A DNA stretch of 44,858 nucleotides, taken from Roseburia sp. Lineage in GTDB: Bacteria > Bacillota > Clostridia > Lachnospirales > Lachnospiraceae. Position 1 is the first letter of the stretch, and each line of letters begins with the position of its first letter. Positions 8,552-16,923 of this stretch are shown here, piece by piece. The position numbers were made by a program, and so were the translations under genes. Below the pieces are notes generated by a model. The model was not told the DNA's origin. It worked only from the letters and a program-made list of their open reading frames with translations, and made no database searches. The DNA lies in contig JAMPFC010000016.1 of NCBI GenBank assembly GCA_023664685.1, positions 1 to 44,858 of the forward strand, written 5' to 3'.

Positions 8552-10306
8552 TCAGAGCAACACCCTGACCGTTCCGGCGCTGTGATTGAGCGGATTTCTC
8601 TTTTGATAATCAAATGCAAGGGAATACTCTGCGGTCTTTTCTGCCCTGCCCTGTGTCAGAAGCGTATCAAAATCCAACGTGAACCGATCCACATATACCA
8701 TATGAAACAACTGTCTCGTCTTATACCCCTCGTATCCGCAAAGAAGCTCTGGCTCTTTAGCCTCCCTGTCCAAAAAACTTCTCACAGAGGCGAGATATTC
8801 TTCCTCTCTCTTTTTTACAAAATCCGGCGGGGACTTCACATGCTCCCTGAGATACAGATCGTACGTCAATGTCTGGCGAAATTCTTCGCTTTTCTCCGGA
8901 TAACGTCCAGTCACATATTCCCACAAGATCTCATATCTGGAAATGCGGCTGTGTTTCTTCCCAAAATATCCCTTTTCTTCATAATATTTTCCTAACTCTT
9001 CATACATCCGGAACGCGTCCGGACAGCAGATTTGAAGGAGTGCCATCGTCGCCTGAAACTGGAAACTATTGTAATATACCTCGACCATCTCCTCCACCTG
9101 TTTTAATTTCAGTATATCGGCATAAGAGAGCCACCTTGTGGAAAGCACTTCATAGGGTGGCCTGCTCCCATACTGTATCCCATACTCTTCCCGCATCTCC
9201 TGCATATAAGAACCTTTTAATATCTTCAAAAATCCGAGCTGAAACTGATCCGGCTTCATTTCATATACCTCATTAAACGAACGATGAAATAACTTGTAAT
9301 CCTCATAGGGCAGTCCGGCAATGAGATCCAGATGCTGATGTATCTTCCCGGTTTCCCGCACTTTTCTGATATGCTCTTTCAGCACCGGCAGCTCCATCTT
9401 CCGGCGGATGGCTTGTATCGTCTGCGCATTCGTTGACTGGACGCCTATCTCAAACTGAACCAGACCGGGACGAAACTTCTCGAACAGCTCAAAATCTTCC
9501 TCTCTCAGAAGGTCGCCCCCGATCTCAAAGTGAAAATTCGTGATCCCATTATCATGTTCGTAAATGTATTTCCAAATTTTGTAAGCGTGTTCATGTTTGC
9601 AGTTAAATGTCCGGTCGACAAACTTTACCTGCCTGACCTTATTTTTCAGAAAAAAGGACAATTCTTCAAAAACGGTCTGGCAGTCCCGGAAGCGGACGCT
9701 CTTTTCGACCGAAGAAAGACAATAACTGCATGAAAACGGACACCCACGGATCGTCTCATAATAAATGATCCGGTTCTCCATATCCCACACATTCTGATAA
9801 GGAAAACACAGCTCGTTCATGTCTGCCGGAACTCTTGGCGGCGTCACAACACAAGTCCCATTCCGCCGGAAGCAGAGACCGCGCACATCCGCAAGTTCCG
9901 TCTCCATCTTTCCCTCCAAAAAACACCGGAGAAACTCCCGGAACGTATGCTCTCCCTCGCCGACCATGATCAGATCAATATACGGATGCTGCTTAAGAAC
10001 CTGTTCCGCATCATAAGAGACCTCCGGCCCGCCTAAGACGATCATCACATGCGGAAGCACTTTTTTTAGATTTTCCGCCACGCAGAGTACATATTCAATA
10101 TTCCATATATAACAGGAAAATCCGACGGCCTCCGGCTCTCTCTTGTAAATCCCCTCAAGGATCTCCTCCGGCCGGTGGTTGATCGTGTATTCCGCAAGCT
10201 CAACCTGTTCTTTGTATTTGCCCGCATTGGCACGCAGGGAATAAATGGCAGGATTCGAGTGGATATATTTTGCATTGATTGCTGTGAGCAGTATTTTTTT
10301 CGTCAA
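8552..10306 (-). CDS. B12-binding-domain radical SAM protein (DUF4080 type)
   Basis: This 584-residue enzyme has a cobalamin-binding-like Rossmann domain (about 3-140, with VLGGPEVSYD), a radical SAM core with the cluster motif C189-x3-C193-x2-C196 (GCPFSCSYC), and a C-terminal DUF4080-like region. The DxHxxG motif for base-off cobalamin is not seen. The reaction of this family is unknown; relatives are common in gut clostridia. The start is TTG at 10306, with GGAGGG seven bases upstream. It follows the O-antigen-ligase-like gene by only 18 bases, so both are probably on one transcript, although a shared job is not evident. Confidence 0.85.
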   Translation of the reverse strand: MTKKILLTAINAKYIHSNPAIYSLRANAGKYKEQVELAEYTINHRPEEILEGIYKREPEAVGFSCYIWNIEYVLCVAENLKKVLPHVMIVLGGPEVSYDAEQVLKQHPYIDLIMVGEGEHTFREFLRCFLEGKMETELADVRGLCFRRNGTCVVTPPRVPADMNELCFPYQNVWDMENRIIYYETIRGCPFSCSYCLSSVEKSVRFRDCQTVFEELSFFLKNKVRQVKFVDRTFNCKHEHAYKIWKYIYEHDNGITNFHFEIGGDLLREEDFELFEKFRPGLVQFEIGVQSTNAQTIQAIRRKMELPVLKEHIRKVRETGKIHQHLDLIAGLPYEDYKLFHRSFNEVYEMKPDQFQLGFLKILKGSYMQEMREEYGIQYGSRPPYEVLSTRWLSYADILKLKQVEEMVEVYYNSFQFQATMALLQICCPDAFRMYEELGKYYEEKGYFGKKHSRISRYEILWEYVTGRYPEKSEEFRQTLTYDLYLREHVKSPPDFVKKREEEYLASVRSFLDREAKEPELLCGYEGYKTRQLFHMVYVDRFTLDFDTLLTQGRAEKTAEYSLAFDYQKRNPLNHSAGTVRVLL

Positions 10307-10324
10307 CGCACATCCCTCCTTGCA

Positions 10325-12172
10325 CTAATTCTCTGTCTCTCCTATCTTTCGATTATAGCGGTTTACCGCTATCCCGACGCCCAAAAGGCACCAGTACAGC
10401 GGCGCGACTGCGACCGTAGAATCATTCGCAAGTCCGGTCACAAGATATCCGAATGTCCCGAGCAGGATGCCGATGCCTGTTATTTCCATCGCACTGTACT
10501 CTGTCTTTTTCATGTACAGCCGGACGCACTCCACAAAGTAAAATAGATACAGCGCCAAAAATGCGAGCAGCGAAAGCAATCCTGTCTGGACAAAAATCTG
10601 CATATACATATTGTGCGGCTTCGTCACTGTGGCACCGTCATATCCGACATTTCTCATCCCCACATAATCGTCATTTGGAAATTCATACACAAATGTATTC
10701 GGCCCTGACCCGAGCAGCAGGCGCTCTCCCAAAAGCGGAAATGTCCGCGACCATATATATCCCCGGCGGCTCCCAAAATGCTGATTGTCCTCAAACCCGA
10801 TCCGTTTTATCTCCCGGAGATCATCAATCTTCCCAAATGGATTATACATTTTGTAGACGGTCTGGTGAAGCCCCGCCGCCTCATAATTTGTCGTCGTCAG
10901 CACCACGGTATACTCTTTATTTTCCGACGGTGTCGCCACGACAAAAGCATCGTAGTCTTTTTCGTCTGCCCGAATGCCTTTTTCATAGATCTCAATCTCC
11001 TGAAACCGCTCATCCGTAAATTTCATCCGGGACGTCTCCGCATCCCGGTAGATTCCGGCAGCTTTTCCGTCTTCATCCGCCGCCTCATACATATACGAAC
11101 CATTTTCTATGTACACGTTCAGCCTGAGAACATCATCATCTTTCGTGGTGATATACAAAAGCCCTTCTTTAGAAACCATGCTCTTTACGAAAAAATGATT
11201 CGGCGTCGGGTTTTTGATCTTATTGATCCCATACTCAAAGACCGGCTTATTCGTGAAAACGATGCCGGCAAACACCCCAACACACAATACCGAAATGACC
11301 GCCGCACAGACTGGATGTTTTTTTATATTTGTGATCATAAATACAGCAAAAAGCAACAGCGAGGCAATAATCCCGATACAGCCGGTGACGGATTCCGACC
11401 CCGCCAGCATGATCATCAGCCAGACCGCAGCCAGTACCGCCACAAGGCTCCGCAAGGCAGCGCCCACTTTCTTTTTGAACGACACAAGCGACAGAACGAC
11501 CGGCAGCACAAGCGCCACATACGAACCGACATAATTTGGATTATATAATGTGGCGTATACCCGCCCTTTTTCAAAGTTAAAAGTAAAATTAAGTTTTTTC
11601 TCGCTCATGAAATTCATGACTTTATTTCCTAATGGTGTCCGGAAAAAATCCTCTCCCATAAACTGCCTGACGCTGAGAAAGGATAAAACCAGTACCCCGG
11701 CAAGCAAGCCATACCGGATGACCGCTGTCTCGGTCTCCCCTTTGACCAGTCCACATGCCGCCAAACACACAAATACATAAGCCCCTATGATCAGCATTCC
11801 TTCCCACTGCTCATAACCGCCCCATATCGCCATATTCCGGTGTTCGGAAAAAAGAGCAGATAACAGGCACATGACAAAATAAACCGCAAGCGGGATCAGG
11901 TATTTGCGGTCGGTCTGCCCAAAGATCTCTTTTCTGGTGATCCCCGCCTTTACCGCCGCATAAAGAGCGATCATGCCGCACAAAAAAAGGAGTGCCTGCC
12001 CTTTCCAGTACAGGAAAAAATCATACGTTGTACTGCCGGAAAACCACGGGTAGGAATTTAATTTTACCTCATAGTGATACGCAGACACAATAAGCGGAAC
12101 CACACTCAGCACAAAGACGAGAAGAACCGCCCCGATTATATTTTTCTTTGCAATGCTCATATCCTTTTTCAT
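10325..12172 (-). CDS. O-antigen ligase-like polytopic membrane protein
   Basis: The 615-residue protein has about ten to twelve membrane helices. A long soluble loop (about 325-465) precedes the ligase/polymerase region. The C-terminal part carries the Wzy_C/WaaL signature: LLGSGPNTF and KPHNMYMQIFVQTGLLSLLAF (about 490-535, His near 517). In Gram-positives such proteins are thought to polymerise or transfer surface polysaccharide from lipid carriers. No glycosyltransferase genes flank it, so its substrate is not indicated. AAAGGG nine bases before the ATG supports the start. Confidence 0.82.
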   Translation of the reverse strand: MKKDMSIAKKNIIGAVLLVFVLSVVPLIVSAYHYEVKLNSYPWFSGSTTYDFFLYWKGQALLFLCGMIALYAAVKAGITRKEIFGQTDRKYLIPLAVYFVMCLLSALFSEHRNMAIWGGYEQWEGMLIIGAYVFVCLAACGLVKGETETAVIRYGLLAGVLVLSFLSVRQFMGEDFFRTPLGNKVMNFMSEKKLNFTFNFEKGRVYATLYNPNYVGSYVALVLPVVLSLVSFKKKVGAALRSLVAVLAAVWLMIMLAGSESVTGCIGIIASLLLFAVFMITNIKKHPVCAAVISVLCVGVFAGIVFTNKPVFEYGINKIKNPTPNHFFVKSMVSKEGLLYITTKDDDVLRLNVYIENGSYMYEAADEDGKAAGIYRDAETSRMKFTDERFQEIEIYEKGIRADEKDYDAFVVATPSENKEYTVVLTTTNYEAAGLHQTVYKMYNPFGKIDDLREIKRIGFEDNQHFGSRRGYIWSRTFPLLGERLLLGSGPNTFVYEFPNDDYVGMRNVGYDGATVTKPHNMYMQIFVQTGLLSLLAFLALYLFYFVECVRLYMKKTEYSAMEITGIGILLGTFGYLVTGLANDSTVAVAPLYWCLLGVGIAVNRYNRKIGETEN

Positions 12173-12220
12173 TTACACATACCCTTTCAAACATATACAC
12201 CGGTACATTCCAAAATAACA

Positions 12221-12263
12221 AATCTCCACTTCAGCACCGCATAATGCCCGCTGAATGGAGATT
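12221..12263 (-). terminator. terminator hairpin after the [FeFe] hydrogenase gene
   Basis: AATCTCCA-TTCAGC pairs with GCTGAA-TGGAGATT (arms 12221-12235 and 12250-12263), with one unpaired base. On the minus strand it is followed by TGTTATTTT. It lies about 70 bases after the hydrogenase stop. Confidence 0.6.
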
Positions 12264-12329
12264 GTATCATATTCGTTCCGCGCGGTCAGTTCCATCATAC
12301 GAACGTGGCAGTGCCAATTTGCCATCGTA

Positions 12330-13835
12330 CTACGGAAGCTGAATCTCTGAATATTCTTTCGGCGGAAGCGGTTTGGTCGAATCTTTTACAAACTTCCGGA
12401 CAGCCTGCGCACCTTTTGCCACAGGGATATTCGTACCTGCACCTGCCACACATCCACCCGGACAGCCCATTCCTTCGATCAGGCATCCGTCCTTTTTGCC
12501 GGCTTTCGCCATAAGGAGCATCTTCTGGCACTCGCTCAGCCCCTCAACATGCTCAATCAGCACTTCCGTCCCCGGATAATATTCATTGATACATTCCTCG
12601 ATCGCATTTGCCACTCCGCCGGCTACCGCATAACCGCGCCCAGCGCCGGTCGCATCATGGATCGGCTCCTCTGCCTCATAAGTCTCCATATCAATTCCCT
12701 TCGCCTCAAAAATAGCGGCAAGTTCCTCAAACGTAATGACAAAATCCACATCACTCCGCACAGTCTCCCGGGAAGCTTCAAGCTTTTTCGCCGCACATGG
12801 CCCCACAAATACCACTCTGGCATTCGGATGCTTCTGTTTGATCGAACGCGCTGTGGCAACCATCGGGGTAAGCGCACTTGACACAGCCTCTACCATTTCC
12901 TCCGGAAGCGTTTTCTTCGCAAGCACCGACCATGCCGGACAGCACGACGTAAGCAAAAATGGAAGCTTGCCCGTCTTTACCTCATGCACATAATGCCTCG
13001 CCTCTGTGATCGCACCGATATCCGCACCGAGCGCAACCTCATAAACCTCGGAAAATCCAATCTCCTTGAGCGCCGATTTGATCTTCCACAACCGCACATC
13101 CGTACCGAACTGTCCGATGACAGCCGGCGCAAGCTCTACAATAACCTCATCTCCCTGCTTGATCGCCTGAACGAGCTGGAAGATCTGGGATTTATCTGCG
13201 ATCGCTCCAAATGGGCAGCTTACCATGCACTGTCCACATTTCACACATTCTTTATCATTGATCCTCGCACGTCCATGTTCGTCGCTGTCGATTGCCTTCA
13301 CACCGCACACCGACGCACAGGGGCGCTGTTTTTTGGCAATCGCATCGTACGGACAGATCGCCTTACATTTTCCACATTTGATACATTTATCACGGTCAAT
13401 GACCGAGCGTCCATTTTCCATGTGGATCGCATTTACCGGACACACCTCATGACACGGATGCGCCACACAGCCGCGGCACTGATCCGTCACTTCATATACA
13501 TTGTCCTCACACATCGCACAGGCAGACGGAATGACCTGCATCAAAGGCGGCTCATAATATTTATCCGCAATGTTGCTCGCGCTGAGTCCGCTCGTGATAT
13601 GAACCGGCTGGCTCTCCGGACGCAGCGACATACCCATCGCAAGCCTCACACGCTCCGATGCGATCGCCCGCTCGCGGTAAATGCTGTCGCGGTACAACGG
13701 TACATCCGATGGTGTGATCTTATACGGGATCGCCTCGATATCATCATTGATATTATCTGATTCAAAAGCAACTCTCGCAACTTCTGTAAAAACCTGTCTT
13801 CGTATTTTAGTTATTGGGGTTTCAATGCCTCGCAT
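12330..13835 (-). CDS. [FeFe] hydrogenase, group B-type, monomeric
   Basis: This is an iron-only hydrogenase interconverting protons and H2. Of 501 residues, the N-terminal third carries many cysteines for Fe-S clusters (C106/109/120/123/128/132, C151/154/157/161, C173/177, C197/200/203/207). The H-cluster motifs follow: TSCCPAW (296-302, with the proton-relay Cys and a ligand Cys), GPCAAKK (C347) and GMGCPGGCVAG (C458, C462). The second motif has GPC where classical group A enzymes have MPC; this and the lack of a [2Fe-2S] domain fit group B (B1/B3). Physiological roles of that group are unsettled. The ATG at 13835 has AGGAGAG upstream; the open frame runs further but without support. HydEFG maturases are not in the window. 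Confidence 0.93.
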   Translation of the reverse strand: MRGIETPITKIRRQVFTEVARVAFESDNINDDIEAIPYKITPSDVPLYRDSIYRERAIASERVRLAMGMSLRPESQPVHITSGLSASNIADKYYEPPLMQVIPSACAMCEDNVYEVTDQCRGCVAHPCHEVCPVNAIHMENGRSVIDRDKCIKCGKCKAICPYDAIAKKQRPCASVCGVKAIDSDEHGRARINDKECVKCGQCMVSCPFGAIADKSQIFQLVQAIKQGDEVIVELAPAVIGQFGTDVRLWKIKSALKEIGFSEVYEVALGADIGAITEARHYVHEVKTGKLPFLLTSCCPAWSVLAKKTLPEEMVEAVSSALTPMVATARSIKQKHPNARVVFVGPCAAKKLEASRETVRSDVDFVITFEELAAIFEAKGIDMETYEAEEPIHDATGAGRGYAVAGGVANAIEECINEYYPGTEVLIEHVEGLSECQKMLLMAKAGKKDGCLIEGMGCPGGCVAGAGTNIPVAKGAQAVRKFVKDSTKPLPPKEYSEIQLP

Positions 13836-13869
13836 GACACTCTCTCCTTTGTTCACAAATATGTTCTGG

Positions 13870-13887
13870 CACGATGACAACATCGTG
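13870..13887. promoter_or_regulatory. palindrome at the start region of the hydrogenase transcript
   Basis: CACGATG-ACAA-CATCGTG is a perfect seven-base dyad with a four-base centre. It lies about six to 23 bases after the predicted transcription start and 35 bases before the ATG. It may be a repressor operator or a leader hairpin. It is not the Rex motif. Confidence 0.45.
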
Positions 13888-13899
13888 TTAAGTATCCTC

Positions 13900-13928
13900 A
13901 GAATATCATAAACCGGCGGGATTGTCCA
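13900..13928 (-). promoter_or_regulatory. promoter of the hydrogenase gene
   Basis: The minus strand has TGGACA (13928-13923), a 17-base spacer and TATTCT (13905-13900). The -35 and part of the spacer lie inside the last codons of the histidine kinase gene. This would let the hydrogenase be expressed separately from the kinase operon. Confidence 0.5.
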
Positions 13929-15381
13929 GTCCATCTTTATATTCCGGCAGTTCCACATAAAAACAAGTCATCCGCTTCTCGTCGCTCGTCACCCACACCT
14001 TTCCCTCATGTCGGTTCACAATATGTCTGGCGACCATAAGACCAAGTCCGGAACCGTCTTTATTTCCGTGGTTATTTCCCCGATAAAACTTTTCAAATAT
14101 GCTCTCCCATTCCTCTTTGGGTACAGCGACGCCGGTATCCTCCACCGATACAAGGATCGTTCCCTCCTGCCTTGCGATCTTTACTTTGATCTCTGTCTTC
14201 TCGTCCGCATACTTGACCGCATTCTGCAAAAGCACAAGAAACAACTGGCGTATCCGGTCATAATCCCCATCGATCAGCGAGCATTCGTCCTCATAATCCA
14301 GTATGCCCTCGATCTCTTTTTCACCCATCAAAACACGCATACTCCGCATCGCATCCTGCATGACAGCGATCACATTTAAAACTTCCTTATCAAGTTCAAA
14401 ATCCGGATTCTGCATCTTAGAAAGGATGAGAAGGTCAGACACGAGCCGTTCCATCCCCATACATTCCCGGATGATGCGGTCAAAATATTCCTTCTGCTTA
14501 TCCGCCTCCTCAACATAGCCATCCATCAGCGTCTCCGCATACCCTTTTACGACCGTGATCGGCGTTCTTAATTCATGCGAGACATTGGAAAAGAAATCAC
14601 GCCTGCTCTGCTCGAGCGTCTCCTGAAATTCCTCCGCCTCCACCAGTTTTTCGGACAGGATATCCATGCTGTCCGCCAACAGCCCGAGTTCGTCCTTCCG
14701 CCGGATGTCCGTCTTTTGCGCATACTCTCCCGCCGCCATGCGGAGTGCGATTTCCTTGATCTTTATGATCGGCCGCACGAGCTGCCTTGAGAAAAATGCC
14801 GCAATAACAAGGGAAATAAAAAGGGCAACGAACACGCTCACAAGCATATATTTCTCATACTGCTGCACCGAGTTCTGCCGGTAACTCATTTCGCCATTGA
14901 CAATGACAACCCCCACGTTGTCCCCCTTTGCATCCTTTACCGGCGTGGCAATGTGCATCATGTCCATATCATAAATGCTGTCATAACCGCTGTAACTCTT
15001 CGTCTTTCCCTGAAACGCCGCATTCAAAAGAGCCCTCATGTTCTTCTCCTGAAAAGAAACACGACTGGCATCTACATTTGTATATTCCTCGTCTAACGGA
15101 GATTCGGCAGAGGGATTTGCCAAAATCCATATATCCGTATTGCGGAGTTCTCCAAAATCCTCCAGCGCACTCAGATATGTGGAAAATTCCCCGCTGCTCT
15201 TTCCGAGCATCGCCTCGCTGACCTGTCTGGAAACGCTTTTCGCAAGACTTTTCATCTCCCCCTTATATACGTTTGTGATATTACGCCGGTTAAATCTGGT
15301 AAATACGATTCCGGTCACAGCGGTCAGCACGACAAGCGCCACAGCAAAATAGACCCCGACCCTCCAAAAAATCTTTTTCAA
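13906..15381 (-). CDS. PhoR-type sensor histidine kinase
   Basis: This 491-residue membrane kinase is paired with the regulator gene 19 bases upstream. The parts are membrane helix 9-29, an extracellular sensor of about 145 residues (30-177), membrane helix 178-198, HAMP 199-250, an H-box with H269 (NVSHELRTP), an N-box (LLQNAVKYA), a G1 box (VEDTGVAV) and a G2 box (GSGLGL). The G1 box reads DTGVAVP in place of DTGxGIP, a mild change in the nucleotide lid. The start is TTG at 15381 with a weak AGAGG site; a later start would cut the first membrane helix. The stimulus is not known. Confidence 0.9.
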   Translation of the reverse strand: MKKIFWRVGVYFAVALVVLTAVTGIVFTRFNRRNITNVYKGEMKSLAKSVSRQVSEAMLGKSSGEFSTYLSALEDFGELRNTDIWILANPSAESPLDEEYTNVDASRVSFQEKNMRALLNAAFQGKTKSYSGYDSIYDMDMMHIATPVKDAKGDNVGVVIVNGEMSYRQNSVQQYEKYMLVSVFVALFISLVIAAFFSRQLVRPIIKIKEIALRMAAGEYAQKTDIRRKDELGLLADSMDILSEKLVEAEEFQETLEQSRRDFFSNVSHELRTPITVVKGYAETLMDGYVEEADKQKEYFDRIIRECMGMERLVSDLLILSKMQNPDFELDKEVLNVIAVMQDAMRSMRVLMGEKEIEGILDYEDECSLIDGDYDRIRQLFLVLLQNAVKYADEKTEIKVKIARQEGTILVSVEDTGVAVPKEEWESIFEKFYRGNNHGNKDGSGLGLMVARHIVNRHEGKVWVTSDEKRMTCFYVELPEYKDGLDNPAGL

Positions 15382-15400
15382 AGCTTACCTCTTTCCAATA

Positions 15401-16090
15401 TCATACGTTTATCTCAAATTTGTAACCAAGCCCCCAGATCGTTTTGATCTCCCAGTTGGGATGCTCTACTTTATCAAGTTTCGCACGAAGCCTTTTGATA
15501 TGGGAATCCACCGTCCGGCTGTCCCCAAAATAATCCTGTCCCCACAGACTGTCTAAAAGATTGTCTCTGGTAAATACCTTGCTCGGGTTCTCGGCAAGGA
15601 TCCACATCGTCTCCACTTCTTTTTTTGTCATCGGGATCTTCTCCGCTCCGACAAACACGCTGTATGCCTCGATATTTATCGTCAGATCCCCGATCGTCAG
15701 CACCTTCTTGTCCGAATTTTCCTCCGTGCGCCCCATGCGCCGCAGAACCGCCCGGACTCTCGCCATAACCTCACTGGGGCTAAATGGCTTTACCACATAA
15801 TCATCTGCGCCGATATCAAGTCCCATGACCCGCTCGTAATCCTCACCCTTTGCTGTGATGAGTATGATCGGAACATCTGATATTTCCCTGATCTTTTTAC
15901 ACACCTTATAACCGTCCATTCCCGGCATCATGATATCCAAAAGAACGACCGCCGGATTACATTTTTTAAATGTCTCAAATGCCTCGATCCCATCCTTTGC
16001 CACCACCGGCTCAAACCCTTCCTTTACTACATACGTGCCAAGCACCTCTGTAATATCTTCATTGTCATCTGCAATAAGAATATGCTGCAT
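15401..16090 (-). CDS. OmpR/PhoB-family response regulator
   Basis: This is a 229-residue regulator with a receiver (D8, D9, phospho-acceptor D52 in LLDIMMPG, K101 in VVKPF) and a winged-helix DNA-binding domain with the SRTVDSHIKRLRAKL helix. I start it at the ATG at 16090, eight bases after GGGAG; a GTG at 16096 is too close to that site. It is the first gene of the regulator-kinase pair and is divergent from the secreted Ig-like protein gene at 16270, which could be its target, although no clear operator was identified. Confidence 0.92.
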   Translation of the reverse strand: MQHILIADDNEDITEVLGTYVVKEGFEPVVAKDGIEAFETFKKCNPAVVLLDIMMPGMDGYKVCKKIREISDVPIILITAKGEDYERVMGLDIGADDYVVKPFSPSEVMARVRAVLRRMGRTEENSDKKVLTIGDLTINIEAYSVFVGAEKIPMTKKEVETMWILAENPSKVFTRDNLLDSLWGQDYFGDSRTVDSHIKRLRAKLDKVEHPNWEIKTIWGLGYKFEINV

Positions 16091-16269
16091 CGCCACCGCT
16101 CCCTTCCATAATTTGTATTGATTCCTTTATAACGGATTTATATGTTTTTTTTGTGACAGGACACACATTTTTCATGACACTTTTATGCCATAGCTTACTG
16201 ATAGACTAGGCTAAAATTCAAACAATTATCCAAAATTTTTGAAGATAAAACCGGAAAGGCTGATTGCTT

Positions 16270-16923
16270 ATGAAGAAATATAAATTTCTTTTTGTCCTTC
16301 TGGCATTTATTTTCTGCACTTCCATCTTAGTTCAAGCCGGCAATGCAGACAGTGCTTCCAAAAAAACGAAAATAAACGTCAAGAAGCTCACACTTACCAA
16401 AAACGAAAGCTATACACTCCGTGTATACAATATGAAAAAAAACCAGACCGTAAAATTTGTTTCGGACAATGAAACGATCGTTATGGTCAACGAAAAGCGC
16501 AGTGCGCTCAAAACCTCTGATAAATGTGCTGACATCACTGCGGTAAATGTCGGTTCGACTTCTGTGCGCGCAAATATTTATTCCAAAAAGGGAAAGCTTG
16601 TGCGTTCCCTGAAGACAAAGATCAAAGTGACACCTTATGCGATCAGCATAAAATTCACCCAGAAAAAAGTCACTCTGGACGTTTCTGACATTATGAAGCT
16701 CTCTGTCATCATCAAACCGAGTACTTCACAAGAGCTTCCGCTGTTTTCGACCTCTGACCCAGACGTTGTAACGGTAAATTCCCGCGGCGTCATTACTGCG
16801 GCAGCTCCCGGGGAGGCAGTTATCACAGCGACCCTTCTCTCAAATGGCCAGAAAGCGTCCTGCACCGTTTATGTCCTTCCGGAAGAAGAGGACGATTCCG
16901 AAGACGATTACAATTCTCTATGA
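16270..16923 (+). CDS. secreted protein with a bacterial Ig-like (BIG2) domain
   Basis: The protein of about 217 residues has a signal peptide (1-23, KKYKF then a hydrophobic core and VQAGNA). A beta-rich region (33-120) and a BIG2-like domain (about 125-205, ending TSDPDVVTVNSRGVITAAAPGE, typical of the family) follow, and the tail is acidic (EEEDDSEDDYNSL). No wall anchor is seen. BIG2 domains occur in surface and adhesive proteins. The start may also be TTG at 16264. It ends 16 bases inside the convergent MoxR gene. Confidence 0.75.
   Translation: MKKYKFLFVLLAFIFCTSILVQAGNADSASKKTKINVKKLTLTKNESYTLRVYNMKKNQTVKFVSDNETIVMVNEKRSALKTSDKCADITAVNVGSTSVRANIYSKKGKLVRSLKTKIKVTPYAISIKFTQKKVTLDVSDIMKLSVIIKPSTSQELPLFSTSDPDVVTVNSRGVITAAAPGEAVITATLLSNGQKASCTVYVLPEEEDDSEDDYNSL

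Noticed and set aside
10778..11548. 256-residue open frame opposite the O-antigen-ligase-like gene
   Set aside because: Antisense shadow with Arg/His/Asp-rich filler and no start signals.
12984..13760. 258-residue open frame opposite the hydrogenase gene
   Set aside because: Composition (His/Arg/Thr-rich) mirrors the cysteine-cluster codons of the hydrogenase; no family match.
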